From Robiginitomaculum sp. (GTDB lineage: Bacteria > Pseudomonadota > Alphaproteobacteria > Caulobacterales > Maricaulaceae), in assembly GCA_016765255.1 (NCBI GenBank), contig JAESQI010000160.1:1-5811 (forward strand): a DNA stretch of 5,811 nucleotides, read 5' to 3'. The notes under the pieces are model-generated. The model was given only the letters and a program-made list of their open reading frames with translations, was not told the origin of the DNA and did not search any database. Position numbers and translations under genes: made by a program. Numbering within the stretch: the stretch's first letter is position 1; every line of letters begins with the position of its first letter. Shown here in pieces: positions 1-5,624 of this stretch.

Positions 1-13
1 CTTACAATTTACG

Positions 14-47
14 CTAAAGCTACCCGTCTGGAAGACGGGGGGTTTAG
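14..47. repeat. GC-rich hairpin with outer inverted arms
   Basis: A perfect 7-bp stem, CCCGTCT (23-29) and AGACGGG (33-39), closes on a GGA loop. Outside it, CTAAA (14-18) and TTTAG (43-47) are also inverted complements, with short unpaired bases between the two stems. The next bases (48-59) form a second small palindrome, ACCT-AAAA-AGGT. The outer-arm-plus-GC-stem layout reminds me of the subterminal hairpins of IS200/IS605-type elements, but no transposase gene is present, so this is only a suggestion. It could instead be the terminator of a gene ending left of the window, although the T-run after the stem is poor. The structure is certain; its identity is not. Confidence 0.45.
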
Positions 48-167
48 ACCTAAAAAGGTGGATACTAAAAACTCTATATCCCCCAGGCCATACCCTACGC
101 AAACTCATGTGTTGAGAGAATCTGAAATGAGGTATGTGTTAGGCACGATTCTTGCTTATGTTTATAG

Positions 168-1616
168 ATGAGTTATTTTGATCATACTTCTAATGATAAC
201 ACGCCGTTTGCGGGCGGATTTTCGCATGGTGGGGCGACATCGTTGCTAGAGAGCGGCGATTCTATTGGTAAGTTTGACGTTGCCAAAAACAAAGCCTATT
301 CAAGCTATTCACATGGATTTTCAACCAAACACATGCGCGAAAAAGGCGGCCAAGGGCCACCTGACAAACCAAGAGGGTTTTTGGCCAGTCCTATCACGTT
401 TTTTGCGGCCTTTAGCCTATGGGTTGCTGCCCTCGTCGCCGTCTATATGGCGTTTGAAAAATATCCTGATCCACTGGCCCGAATTCTCATCCTATCTGCT
501 GGTGGTTGGGCCTCCCTGTTGTTTTCTTATGTCAGCAAATATCAGCGCAGAGATTTCTTTAGAGATTTGAGCCTCTCCACCATACTCGGCACACTCATGG
601 GCGCCGTAATTGTTGCTTTGACCAGTTATAATACGCCCATAAATTTTGCCGCTTTCACAGGTGGGTTTGCCTTTATCGCCACCTTGTTGGCCGTCATATT
701 AAAAGAGCGCTATTTGTTGACCATTGCCAATATGGCGACACTATCATGGACAGCCTATTCATTACAGTATTTACAAACTCAGGAATATTATTGGGCTTTT
801 CCCGCATTGTTGGTTGTGCAAATTGCCCTTGCCATTGAACTGCGGGCAAAAATACCGCTCGCTCTTGCCAGCCTTTCAGGCTTATTCTGGCTAGTGACCA
901 ATCTGATCATACTGACATTGGCTGTAAAAATCTCTCTCCTGATGGCGATTTGCGCCGTTTTCGTGGTTGGCTTAACCTATTCACGGTTTGGCAAATCCAT
1001 GCAAGACAACCAGATATTTAGCGGACTATTCCAAACCAATATTGGCTGGGTATTTGCGATTACTGGCGCTCTACTTTTACAAGATTATTGGCTCATGACC
1101 GCGCCCCGCCTGCCATGGTCAAATCTCTCTGCGCTCTCAGTTTTCGAATACCCACTTTCAGCCCAATGGATCGCATTTGTTCTCATTTGCTTCGGTATAA
1201 TTGGTCTAATGAGCCTGTTTAGGTTACGGGCCAATCGCCAGACTTTACTGGGCGGTATTGGCATTGTCGGGTTTTCAACAGTGTTGCCTCTTAGCATTAT
1301 TTTCAAACCCCAAATCCTGCAAATGGTAGCGCCCTTAAACATAGCTGCCACGCCTGCAATTGGGCTGTGTATTGGCGGCGCGGTAACAGGTTTGGCACTG
1401 GGTATGTTGGCCAATGGCTTAAGGCGAGGCAAACCAAGTATGATTTTACTGGCCTTGATCACATTAAGCATTGAGGCCATAATTGTCATGGACAGTGTCT
1501 ACGCTGAGCCTGATAATCTTATGTTATTTGGGTTTTCAGTACTAGTCATGTCCCTGACGGCGGGCCTATATGCGCACAATGGACAGATGCGTGACTTGGA
1601 AACCTCCCATGCCTGA
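168..1616 (+). CDS. Polytopic membrane protein, putative partner of a GDYXXLXY-family protein
   Basis: This 482-aa protein has a polar Gly/Ser-rich N-terminus (residues 1-70, with GGFSHGG at 16-22 and GGQGPP at 60-65), then about 14 hydrophobic segments, roughly at 74-96, 103-122, 136-153, 157-178, 181-201, 207-224, 229-252, 256-272, 288-304, 331-351, 360-379, 388-417, 424-443 and 450-469. I see no catalytic motif or transporter signature. The clue to its identity is the overlapping downstream gene, which resembles GDYXXLXY proteins. That family is usually encoded beside multi-helix DUF2157/DUF4401-type membrane proteins, so a distant relative of those is the best guess. ATG 168 is the first possible start, because the codon just before it is an in-frame TAG. 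It has no Shine-Dalgarno sequence, so initiation may be leaderless or weak. The existence of the gene is secure; its function is unknown. Confidence 0.85.
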   Translation: MSYFDHTSNDNTPFAGGFSHGGATSLLESGDSIGKFDVAKNKAYSSYSHGFSTKHMREKGGQGPPDKPRGFLASPITFFAAFSLWVAALVAVYMAFEKYPDPLARILILSAGGWASLLFSYVSKYQRRDFFRDLSLSTILGTLMGAVIVALTSYNTPINFAAFTGGFAFIATLLAVILKERYLLTIANMATLSWTAYSLQYLQTQEYYWAFPALLVVQIALAIELRAKIPLALASLSGLFWLVTNLIILTLAVKISLLMAICAVFVVGLTYSRFGKSMQDNQIFSGLFQTNIGWVFAITGALLLQDYWLMTAPRLPWSNLSALSVFEYPLSAQWIAFVLICFGIIGLMSLFRLRANRQTLLGGIGIVGFSTVLPLSIIFKPQILQMVAPLNIAATPAIGLCIGGAVTGLALGMLANGLRRGKPSMILLALITLSIEAIIVMDSVYAEPDNLMLFGFSVLVMSLTAGLYAHNGQMRDLETSHA

Positions 1617-2247
1617 TACGCAAAGTGCCACCATTCGTGTAAAACCATATATCCTCGTGGGTGTATTTCTCACCCTATTGCCGTTGTTAATGGTCTTTTA
1701 TCATGCCCAGAGAATGGTAATTGGGACGATTGTACGGCTCCCCGTGCACGTGAAGGCGATCAATGCAGCACAGCTTGACCTGACAAAGTTTGGTGCAAAT
1801 TACAGACTGACAACACCGCTAAATTCTATTGATACACATATGGTCACAGGACAAAATTCATTCTCCCCAAACACACCAATCTATGTGTTTTTAAGCCCAG
1901 GCCCGAATGATATTTGGTATGCCTATTCAATATCTAAACTCCCGCCGCAACATGGATGCCAACTCACGTCCTGTCTTGTCTTGAAAGGGCGTATACAAGC
2001 AGTCAATGGTCATTATATTTCTGTTCGTTATCAATATGAGGATTTTGCCGCGCCGCCCCATACCGCCAAGAAACTTAGGGATATGACAGCAAATAATTCT
2101 GAACTCGTCCTCAGCATTGGGGCCAATGGTCGTGCCGTGTTGCGCGCCCTTATTTTGGACGGGGAAAATATAGCTCAGCCAAAAATACTCATACCTGAAC
2201 TGTTGGGCCTCACCCACAATATAGCAAGTCCTGCCCCTGCCAGATAA
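1609..2247 (+). CDS. GDYXXLXY-family-like membrane-anchored protein
   Basis: The 212-aa protein has a short basic N-terminus, one membrane helix (about 13-30) and a soluble, probably periplasmic, domain. That domain follows the order I know for the GDYXXLXY family (PF14345): a beta segment (VRLPVHV, 42-48), the signature region here degraded to FGANYRL (61-67), a strand plus Pro-Gly turn (IYVFLSPG, 91-98), a GRI strand before RYQYEDF (140-146, in place of the usual YGIE-F), and the closing A-N-G-R-A-V-L...L-x-x-D-G block (171-185). Cys117 and Cys122 could form a disulfide. ATG 1609 overlaps the upstream stop by 8 bp, which suggests translational coupling. In-frame ATGs at 1570 and 1579 are possible but lie deeper in the upstream gene and would put an extra 10-13 residues before the helix. 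The last 24 codons overlap the convergent rhomboid gene. The biochemical role of the family is not known to me. Confidence 0.75.
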   Translation: MPDTQSATIRVKPYILVGVFLTLLPLLMVFYHAQRMVIGTIVRLPVHVKAINAAQLDLTKFGANYRLTTPLNSIDTHMVTGQNSFSPNTPIYVFLSPGPNDIWYAYSISKLPPQHGCQLTSCLVLKGRIQAVNGHYISVRYQYEDFAAPPHTAKKLRDMTANNSELVLSIGANGRAVLRALILDGENIAQPKILIPELLGLTHNIASPAPAR

Positions 2248-2864
2248 CCGCCCAGATGTCCCGCCCAAGCAGGGTGGCCCCCCATCATGATATTAAAGAT
2301 ATCGAGCACAACCAATATCACGCCAAACGAAATCAGCCGTTCTCGCCCACCAATCACCCAAGCGGCACTGGCAAAGAGAGCGGCTCCGCCTGTTGATGCC
2401 CCAAGGGCGACTCCATTTGCGCCTGTGACATACCAGTGGAGCCATTGCCCCAGCCCGCCTGCGATTGCGCCGAGTATAAAGATCGCCAAAAAAGTTGCAG
2501 AGCCTCTCCGCACCACACTCAATATAGGAATAGTTTTGGATTTCACACCGCGAATGGTAATAATGCCAAAGGCAAGGATAAACCCGCAATTCATTAAAAC
2601 ATGCCCCCATCCCGCATGGAGGAGCGTATGGGTGAGTAGTGTCGAAATATTTCCAAGTGGCCGCCCCTCCAATATCACATGGCCATCATTTGCGGCAAGT
2701 AGGCCAGCTTGTGACGCAAACCCTTGATATGAATTAGGGGCCATAACATATGCCAAATGGCACATGAGAAGTACCGTAACCAACCAGAAAGGGGCTGGGT
2801 CTTCTACATTGAGCATGGGCTCTTTTTGTGACCTGAGAGGTGGGCGTGTTGGGCGATTGTTCAT
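2175..2864 (-). CDS. Rhomboid-family intramembrane serine protease
   Basis: A 229-aa polytopic inner-membrane protein with the rhomboid hallmarks in order: HAGWGHVLMN (83-92), whose H88 and N92 match the conserved HxxxN-type helix-2 motif; GASTGG (155-160), with the nucleophile Ser157; and AGHLGGYLAG (201-210), with the catalytic partner His203. Proteases of this family cut transmembrane substrates within or near the bilayer. The substrate cannot be told from the sequence. About six hydrophobic segments can be traced, starting near 26-42, after a basic N-terminus (RPTRPPLRSQK, 4-14). ATG 2864 is used because a promoter-like sequence lies just upstream; Met17 (2816) is an alternative that would remove the basic stretch. 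The 3' end (residues 206-229) overlaps the tail of the converging GDYXXLXY-like gene, but all catalytic residues lie outside the overlap. The dyad indicates an active enzyme. Confidence 0.9.
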   Translation of the reverse strand: MNNRPTRPPLRSQKEPMLNVEDPAPFWLVTVLLMCHLAYVMAPNSYQGFASQAGLLAANDGHVILEGRPLGNISTLLTHTLLHAGWGHVLMNCGFILAFGIITIRGVKSKTIPILSVVRRGSATFLAIFILGAIAGGLGQWLHWYVTGANGVALGASTGGAALFASAAWVIGGRERLISFGVILVVLDIFNIMMGGHPAWAGHLGGYLAGAGLAILWVRPNSSGMSIFG

Positions 2865-2870
2865 GATTTA

Positions 2871-2899
2871 CTCATAGTGTTTGTAGCTATGCCCGACAA
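2871..2899 (-). promoter_or_regulatory. Candidate promoter of the rhomboid gene
   Basis: Read on the minus strand, TTGTCG (2899-2894) and TATGAG (2876-2871) are separated by 17 nt, a good sigma-70-like spacing. The expected transcription start would fall at or within a few bases of the ATG at 2864. There is no good Shine-Dalgarno sequence there, so the mRNA may be leaderless. This is a motif match by eye only. Confidence 0.3.
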
Positions 2900-2911
2900 G
2901 CCCGAATCGCA

Positions 2912-2939
2912 TTGTGTCTTGTGTTTATGGAAATATATT
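2912..2939 (+). promoter_or_regulatory. Candidate promoter of the GYF_2/Cas2-like fusion gene
   Basis: TTGTGT (2912-2917) and TATATT (2934-2939) are 16 nt apart on the plus strand, inside the divergent spacer between the rhomboid gene and the gene starting at 3010. The predicted leader would be about 60 nt. The -35 match is weak and the AT-rich -10 box could be chance. Confidence 0.25.
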
Positions 2940-3009
2940 TTTCTTGCTCCGAATCACTTAACCGTCAAGTATGGACTTGGTAAGTTTAATTTTGGCAATA
3001 AGGCCAGTT

Positions 3010-3681
3010 ATGCATTGGTATGTAAACGTCCAAAATCAGGCATATGGCCCGTATAGCGACGCCCAGATGCAAGGCTTTGTATCTGAAGGCCGTGTTAATG
3101 ACCAATCCATTATCAGTAACTCGCCCGAAAACGGATATTACCAAGCAATTGCCTATGATATATTTAAACTTTGGTCAGGGACAGGACAATCCATAGCTGT
3201 TGGTGCAGAAACGCAGACCTACCCGCATACACAAGGTAGACAAACCTATCAGCAAACGGCGCATAGTCCACAGCCAATGACGTACAATGCACAACCCGCT
3301 CACTCTCCAGCTCCCACTCACAATATACCGTCAAGTGTGCCTGAGGCCATTGCAGAAACGGGCCCTGTTGTACAAACCCCAACGGAAGTTCAAGGGAAAA
3401 CCAATGTATTTTTGGTTATGGCCGAGATACGTTCCGAAGGCGCAATGGGATTTTTACAAGCCTTGCAAGGTTTTGGCTCGGCCCAGCGCATTGGTGATAC
3501 GGTTTGGATTTTACGCAGTGCCAGCGGCGTTGAAAAATTACGCAATGTGCTCAGCCAAGCTCTTGATCGTCAAGACCGTCTGTTTATTCTCGATAGCAGT
3601 GCCAACAAAACCGCATGGTTTAATATCGGCGCCGACCTAGACCACCGTATCCGCGAGCTTTGGAGCGAAGACGACGATTAA
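3010..3681 (+). CDS. GYF_2 (DUF4339-like) domain protein with C-terminal SinR/Cas2-like domain
   Basis: Start ATG 3010 gives 223 aa. It is preferred over ATG 2971 because AAGG (3000-3003) sits 6 nt upstream, and because the GYF_2 domain begins at once with HWYV, whereas the 2971 start has no ribosome site and adds 13 residues outside the domain. Residues 2-50 follow the GYF_2 pattern: WY (3-4), YGPYS (12-16), a helix to VSEGRV (24-29), then a strand; such domains are thought to mediate protein contacts. Residues 56-130 are a low-complexity linker rich in Gln, Pro, Thr, His and Ala. Residues 131-217 look like a beta-alpha-beta-beta-alpha-beta fold: strand NVFLVMAEI, helix GAMGFLQALQGF, strand DTVWILRS, helix GVEKLRNVLSQAL, strand DRLFILDSS, then TAWFNIG. 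This pattern, especially the T-W-I strand, the D-R-L-F-I strand and the A-W, resembles small SinR/Cas2-like proteins. The acidic residue of the first strand is Glu139 rather than Asp, so nuclease activity is doubtful. The tail is acidic (SEDDD). There is no signal peptide, so it is probably cytoplasmic. The GYF_2 call is firm; the C-terminal call is by eye. Confidence 0.8.
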   Translation: MHWYVNVQNQAYGPYSDAQMQGFVSEGRVNDQSIISNSPENGYYQAIAYDIFKLWSGTGQSIAVGAETQTYPHTQGRQTYQQTAHSPQPMTYNAQPAHSPAPTHNIPSSVPEAIAETGPVVQTPTEVQGKTNVFLVMAEIRSEGAMGFLQALQGFGSAQRIGDTVWILRSASGVEKLRNVLSQALDRQDRLFILDSSANKTAWFNIGADLDHRIRELWSEDDD

Positions 3682-3749
3682 AGCGCGAAAGGGGTAGCAT
3701 CTTCGCCCTTCAAAATACTCTCCTTCTTCACTTTTACGAATATTCCATA

Positions 3750-3777
3750 CCCTTCCTCCCTACCTCCCTTCCTCTTT
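3750..3777 (+). repeat. Polypyrimidine run between convergent genes
   Basis: All 28 bases are C or T except A3762, with repeated CCTCCC and CCTTCC units. It runs straight into the compound palindrome that starts at 3778. No gene is supported here. It may be simple low-complexity drift or part of the repeat element's flank. Confidence 0.5.
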
Positions 3778-3859
3778 GTCATCCCAGACTTGATCTGGGA
3801 TCCGACACACACTACAAACTGTGAATTTGCAATCGGATTCCAGCCTGCGCTGGAATGAC
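3778..3859. repeat. Compound palindromic intergenic repeat (82 bp)
   Basis: Two hairpins lie within an outer inverted pair. The left hairpin is ATCCCAGA (3781-3788) with TCTGGGAT (3794-3801), loop CTTGA. The right hairpin is ATTCCAG (3837-3843) with CTGGAAT (3850-3856), loop CCTGCG. The ends GTCAT (3778-3782) and ATGAC (3855-3859) are complementary. This matches the widespread family of bacterial intergenic repeats with GTCATCCC...GGGATCC and GGATTCC...GGAATGAC arms, common in Alphaproteobacteria. It sits between two gene 3' ends, where it may help stop transcription from both sides or protect mRNA ends, although no T-run follows it. The repeat produces a spurious 100-aa reading frame on the minus strand. 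Confidence 0.75.
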
Positions 3860-3942
3860 AGGGTTGGTATGAATGTTTTGGAAAAAAATAGTTCTCTCTA
3901 CTAAATTTCATAACCACATTTGTGGAAGAGGGCTGACCCGCT

Positions 3943-4464
3943 TCAAACTTCTTGCAGTCCGTCCCGAAACCGGTTGGCATTTTCTATATAGTGTAATGCG
4001 CTCGCTTCCAGCATTTTGATTTGTTGTTCCCCTAGCGTCTTGATCACACGCCCAGGGGACCCAACGACAAGAGAATTATCTGGTATTGTCTTGCCTTCGG
4101 TTATCAGAGCATGGGCCCCGATAATGCAATTTTTACCAATGACCGCGCCGTTGAGTATCGTCGCACCAATCCCGATGAGAGTATTATCGCCGACGCTACA
4201 CCCGTGCAACATCGCCTTGTGACCAACTGTAATCCCGTTGCCAATTTTCAATGGAAATCCCATATCGGAATGCAAAACGGAGTTATCTTGGATATTCGTA
4301 CCCTCGCCAATCATGATCGGCTCATTATCACACCGTATAACCACGCCAAACCATACAGAAGACTTTGCCCCAATCCGCACATCACCAATAATATCGGCAC
4401 TTGCGGCCACCCAAACCGAGGTTTCTAAGTTCGGTGATTTATTGTCGAGACGATAGCACGGCAT
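3943..4464 (-). CDS. Gamma-carbonic-anhydrase-family hexapeptide-repeat protein
   Basis: This 173-aa protein is a left-handed beta-helix built from hexapeptide repeats (I-G-x-x-S/A-x type, about residues 20-125), closed by a C-terminal helix (about 145-168). The three gamma-carbonic-anhydrase zinc ligands are present: His65 (in NSVLHSD), His82 and His87 (in GHKAMLHGC), with the last two spaced 5 apart as in Cam. Arg44 and Asp46 (RCDNEPI) and Gln59 (NIQDN) occupy the other conserved positions. The acidic loop of archaeal Cam is absent, as in the shorter YrdA/PaaY/CamH-like members, so carbonic anhydrase activity is possible but not assured. The site reads RCD where most relatives have RGD. The start is 2 nt after the stop of the DUF3126 gene, so the two are translated from one mRNA, probably coupled, as no clear ribosome site is seen. 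The protein is cytoplasmic and trimeric by family knowledge. Confidence 0.9.
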   Translation of the reverse strand: MPCYRLDNKSPNLETSVWVAASADIIGDVRIGAKSSVWFGVVIRCDNEPIMIGEGTNIQDNSVLHSDMGFPLKIGNGITVGHKAMLHGCSVGDNTLIGIGATILNGAVIGKNCIIGAHALITEGKTIPDNSLVVGSPGRVIKTLGEQQIKMLEASALHYIENANRFRDGLQEV

Positions 4465-4466
4465 GG

Positions 4467-4682
4467 CTAGAGTTCGTCCAAATCTTGCTGCAGGATCGAA
4501 ATATTCAAATCATAGGAAATATCATCCTTATCCTCATCATCAATATAAAGGAGGCCAAGGATTTCGTCATTCAGATAAACTTCGACACTATCCGCGACTT
4601 TGCGGGGACGAATGTCAATATTTTGTGTACCTAGACGCCTACAAAGATAGGCTTTCACATTTGCAATTTGTTCTGCGGTCAT
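4467..4682 (-). CDS. DUF3126 family protein
   Basis: This small 71-aa protein fits DUF3126: an N-terminal helix (EQIANVKAYLCRRLG, 4-18), a beta strand with IDIRPR (22-27), the block SVEVYLNDEILGLLYIDDED (32-51), and the tail DDISYDLNISILQQDLDE (53-70). DUF3126 is a small family I know from Alphaproteobacteria, without an assigned function. The protein is acidic and has no signal peptide or membrane helix. The start is well supported by GGAG (4692-4689) placed 6 nt before the ATG. It lies 105 nt downstream of cysE and 2 nt upstream of the gamma-CA gene. From memory, the cysE-DUF3126 pairing recurs in this class, which hints at a link to cysteine metabolism; I could not verify this here. Confidence 0.88.
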   Translation of the reverse strand: MTAEQIANVKAYLCRRLGTQNIDIRPRKVADSVEVYLNDEILGLLYIDDEDKDDISYDLNISILQQDLDEL

Positions 4683-4728
4683 TGCCGTCTCCAGAGTTTT
4701 AATAATGATATATGTAAATACTAACTAT

Positions 4729-4749
4729 TCAAATGCATTGGTCAAATGC
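4729..4749. repeat. Tandem 8-bp repeat TCAAATGC upstream of DUF3126
   Basis: TCAAATGC occurs at 4729-4736 and again at 4742-4749, a 13-bp period, in the spacer between cysE and the DUF3126 gene. It could be a regulator site for a promoter of the downstream pair. I found no promoter with good spacing there (the best, TTGACC then TATTTA on the minus strand, has 19 nt). The repeat is real; its role is a guess. Confidence 0.3.
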
Positions 4750-4787
4750 TATTGCAACAAATTATGAGCAGATATCAGGAGCGAGCC

Positions 4788-5606
4788 CTAGTCTAAAGTT
4801 TGGTCCATTTGGGCGGCAGGGTTTTCGCAACACGGGCCACCAACGGCAATCGCTGGAACGCCCGCAAATGTGCAGTGTGCGGGCACGTTTTTCAAGACTA
4901 CAGACCCAGACGCAATACGCGCGCTCTCGCCAACTGTGATATTACCAAGGATTTTCGCCCCAGCCCCAATGAGGACATTCTTCCCGATTTTCGGATGCCG
5001 GTCTTCACTGTCTTTGCCTGTACCACCAAGGGTAACCCCGTGCAGAATTGAACAGCCATCACCTATGACACTCGTTTCCCCAACAACCAGCCCCGTTGCA
5101 TGGTCAAGCATGATCCCATTACCGAATTTGGCGGCAGGGTTAATATCAACACCAAACAATTCCGAAGACCGACTTTGAAGATGATAGGCAAGCAAGTGCC
5201 TGTTTTGCTTCCATAGAGCGTGCGCGACACGGTAGGTTTGCAGGGCAAGAAACCCTTTAAAATATAAAAAACATTGCAGATAAGAATTACAGGCAGGATC
5301 ACGTTCTCGCACGGCGACCAAATCTTTTGCTGCACTTTCAACAATCCCAGCCGCGTCACCAATTTGCTCTCTAAAAATTTCCATAAACGTTTTACGAAGC
5401 ATGAGAGCGGCAAGGTCAGGTGTGGCCAATTTTTCGGCCAAGTGATGCGCAAGAGCCCTGCAAAACGTTTTTTGGTCAAGGATTGAAGCGTAAAGCACAG
5501 AGGTCAGTGCGGGTTCCTTAGCAGTGTAGTCTCGCGCTTCATGTTTAAGGCCAGACCAAACTTGGTCAATAACGGCTTCCGTCTTTGAAATTGATACAAC
5601 ACTCAT
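4788..5606 (-). CDS. cysE: Serine O-acetyltransferase CysE
   Basis: CysE transfers an acetyl group from acetyl-CoA to L-serine, giving O-acetylserine, the acceptor for sulfide in cysteine synthesis; it is cytosolic and normally hexameric. The 272 aa match the family length (E. coli 273). The N-terminal helical domain (about 10-150) contains RDPAC (102-106), where E. coli has the cysteine-sensing Asp92-Pro. The C-terminal beta-helix has DIN (154-156), LDHATGLVVGET (167-178), LHGVTLGGTG (188-197) and DRHPKIG (202-208). Catalytic Asp154, His169 and His204 correspond to E. coli D143, H158 and H193. Asn156 replaces the E. coli His in DIHPAA. The end reads MDQTLD and stops, without the extended tail and terminal Ile that bind CysK in E. 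coli. The start is supported by GGAG (5617-5614) 7 nt upstream. Downstream lie DUF3126 and gamma-CA on the same strand. Confidence 0.97.
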   Translation of the reverse strand: MSVVSISKTEAVIDQVWSGLKHEARDYTAKEPALTSVLYASILDQKTFCRALAHHLAEKLATPDLAALMLRKTFMEIFREQIGDAAGIVESAAKDLVAVRERDPACNSYLQCFLYFKGFLALQTYRVAHALWKQNRHLLAYHLQSRSSELFGVDINPAAKFGNGIMLDHATGLVVGETSVIGDGCSILHGVTLGGTGKDSEDRHPKIGKNVLIGAGAKILGNITVGESARIASGSVVLKNVPAHCTFAGVPAIAVGGPCCENPAAQMDQTLD

Positions 5607-5624
5607 GATCGCGCTCCACAGTTC

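Noticed and set aside
1085..1489. 134-aa minus-strand frame
   Set aside because: It is antisense to the membrane protein gene, whose frame shows continuous hydrophobic segments; the shadow has no recognisable domain.
1927..2268. 113-aa minus-strand frame
   Set aside because: It is antisense to the GDYXXLXY-like gene and overlaps the rhomboid end in another frame; no domain or start signal is seen.
2287..2727. 146-aa plus-strand frame
   Set aside because: It is antisense to the catalytic core of the rhomboid protease, which is clearly the real gene.
3010..3681. CRISPR adaptation gene (cas2), because of the C-terminal fold
   Set aside because: There is no CRISPR array or cas1 in the window, the N-terminal GYF_2 domain is foreign to Cas2, and the first-strand Asp is missing.
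3882..3925. Rho-independent terminator of the gamma-CA gene
   Set aside because: On the minus strand there is a T7 run (3889-3883) and a 5-bp CCACA/TGTGG stem (3914-3925), but they are about 25 nt apart and the stem next to the T-run is only 4 bp, so this is too weak to call.
3678..3980. 100-aa minus-strand reading frame between the convergent genes
   Set aside because: It is largely a translation of the compound palindromic repeat and the polypyrimidine run, has no ribosome site, and overlaps the 3' end of the gamma-CA gene.
5063..5479. 138-aa minus-strand frame inside cysE
   Set aside because: It is a shifted-frame shadow of cysE, whose own frame carries all family motifs without interruption.
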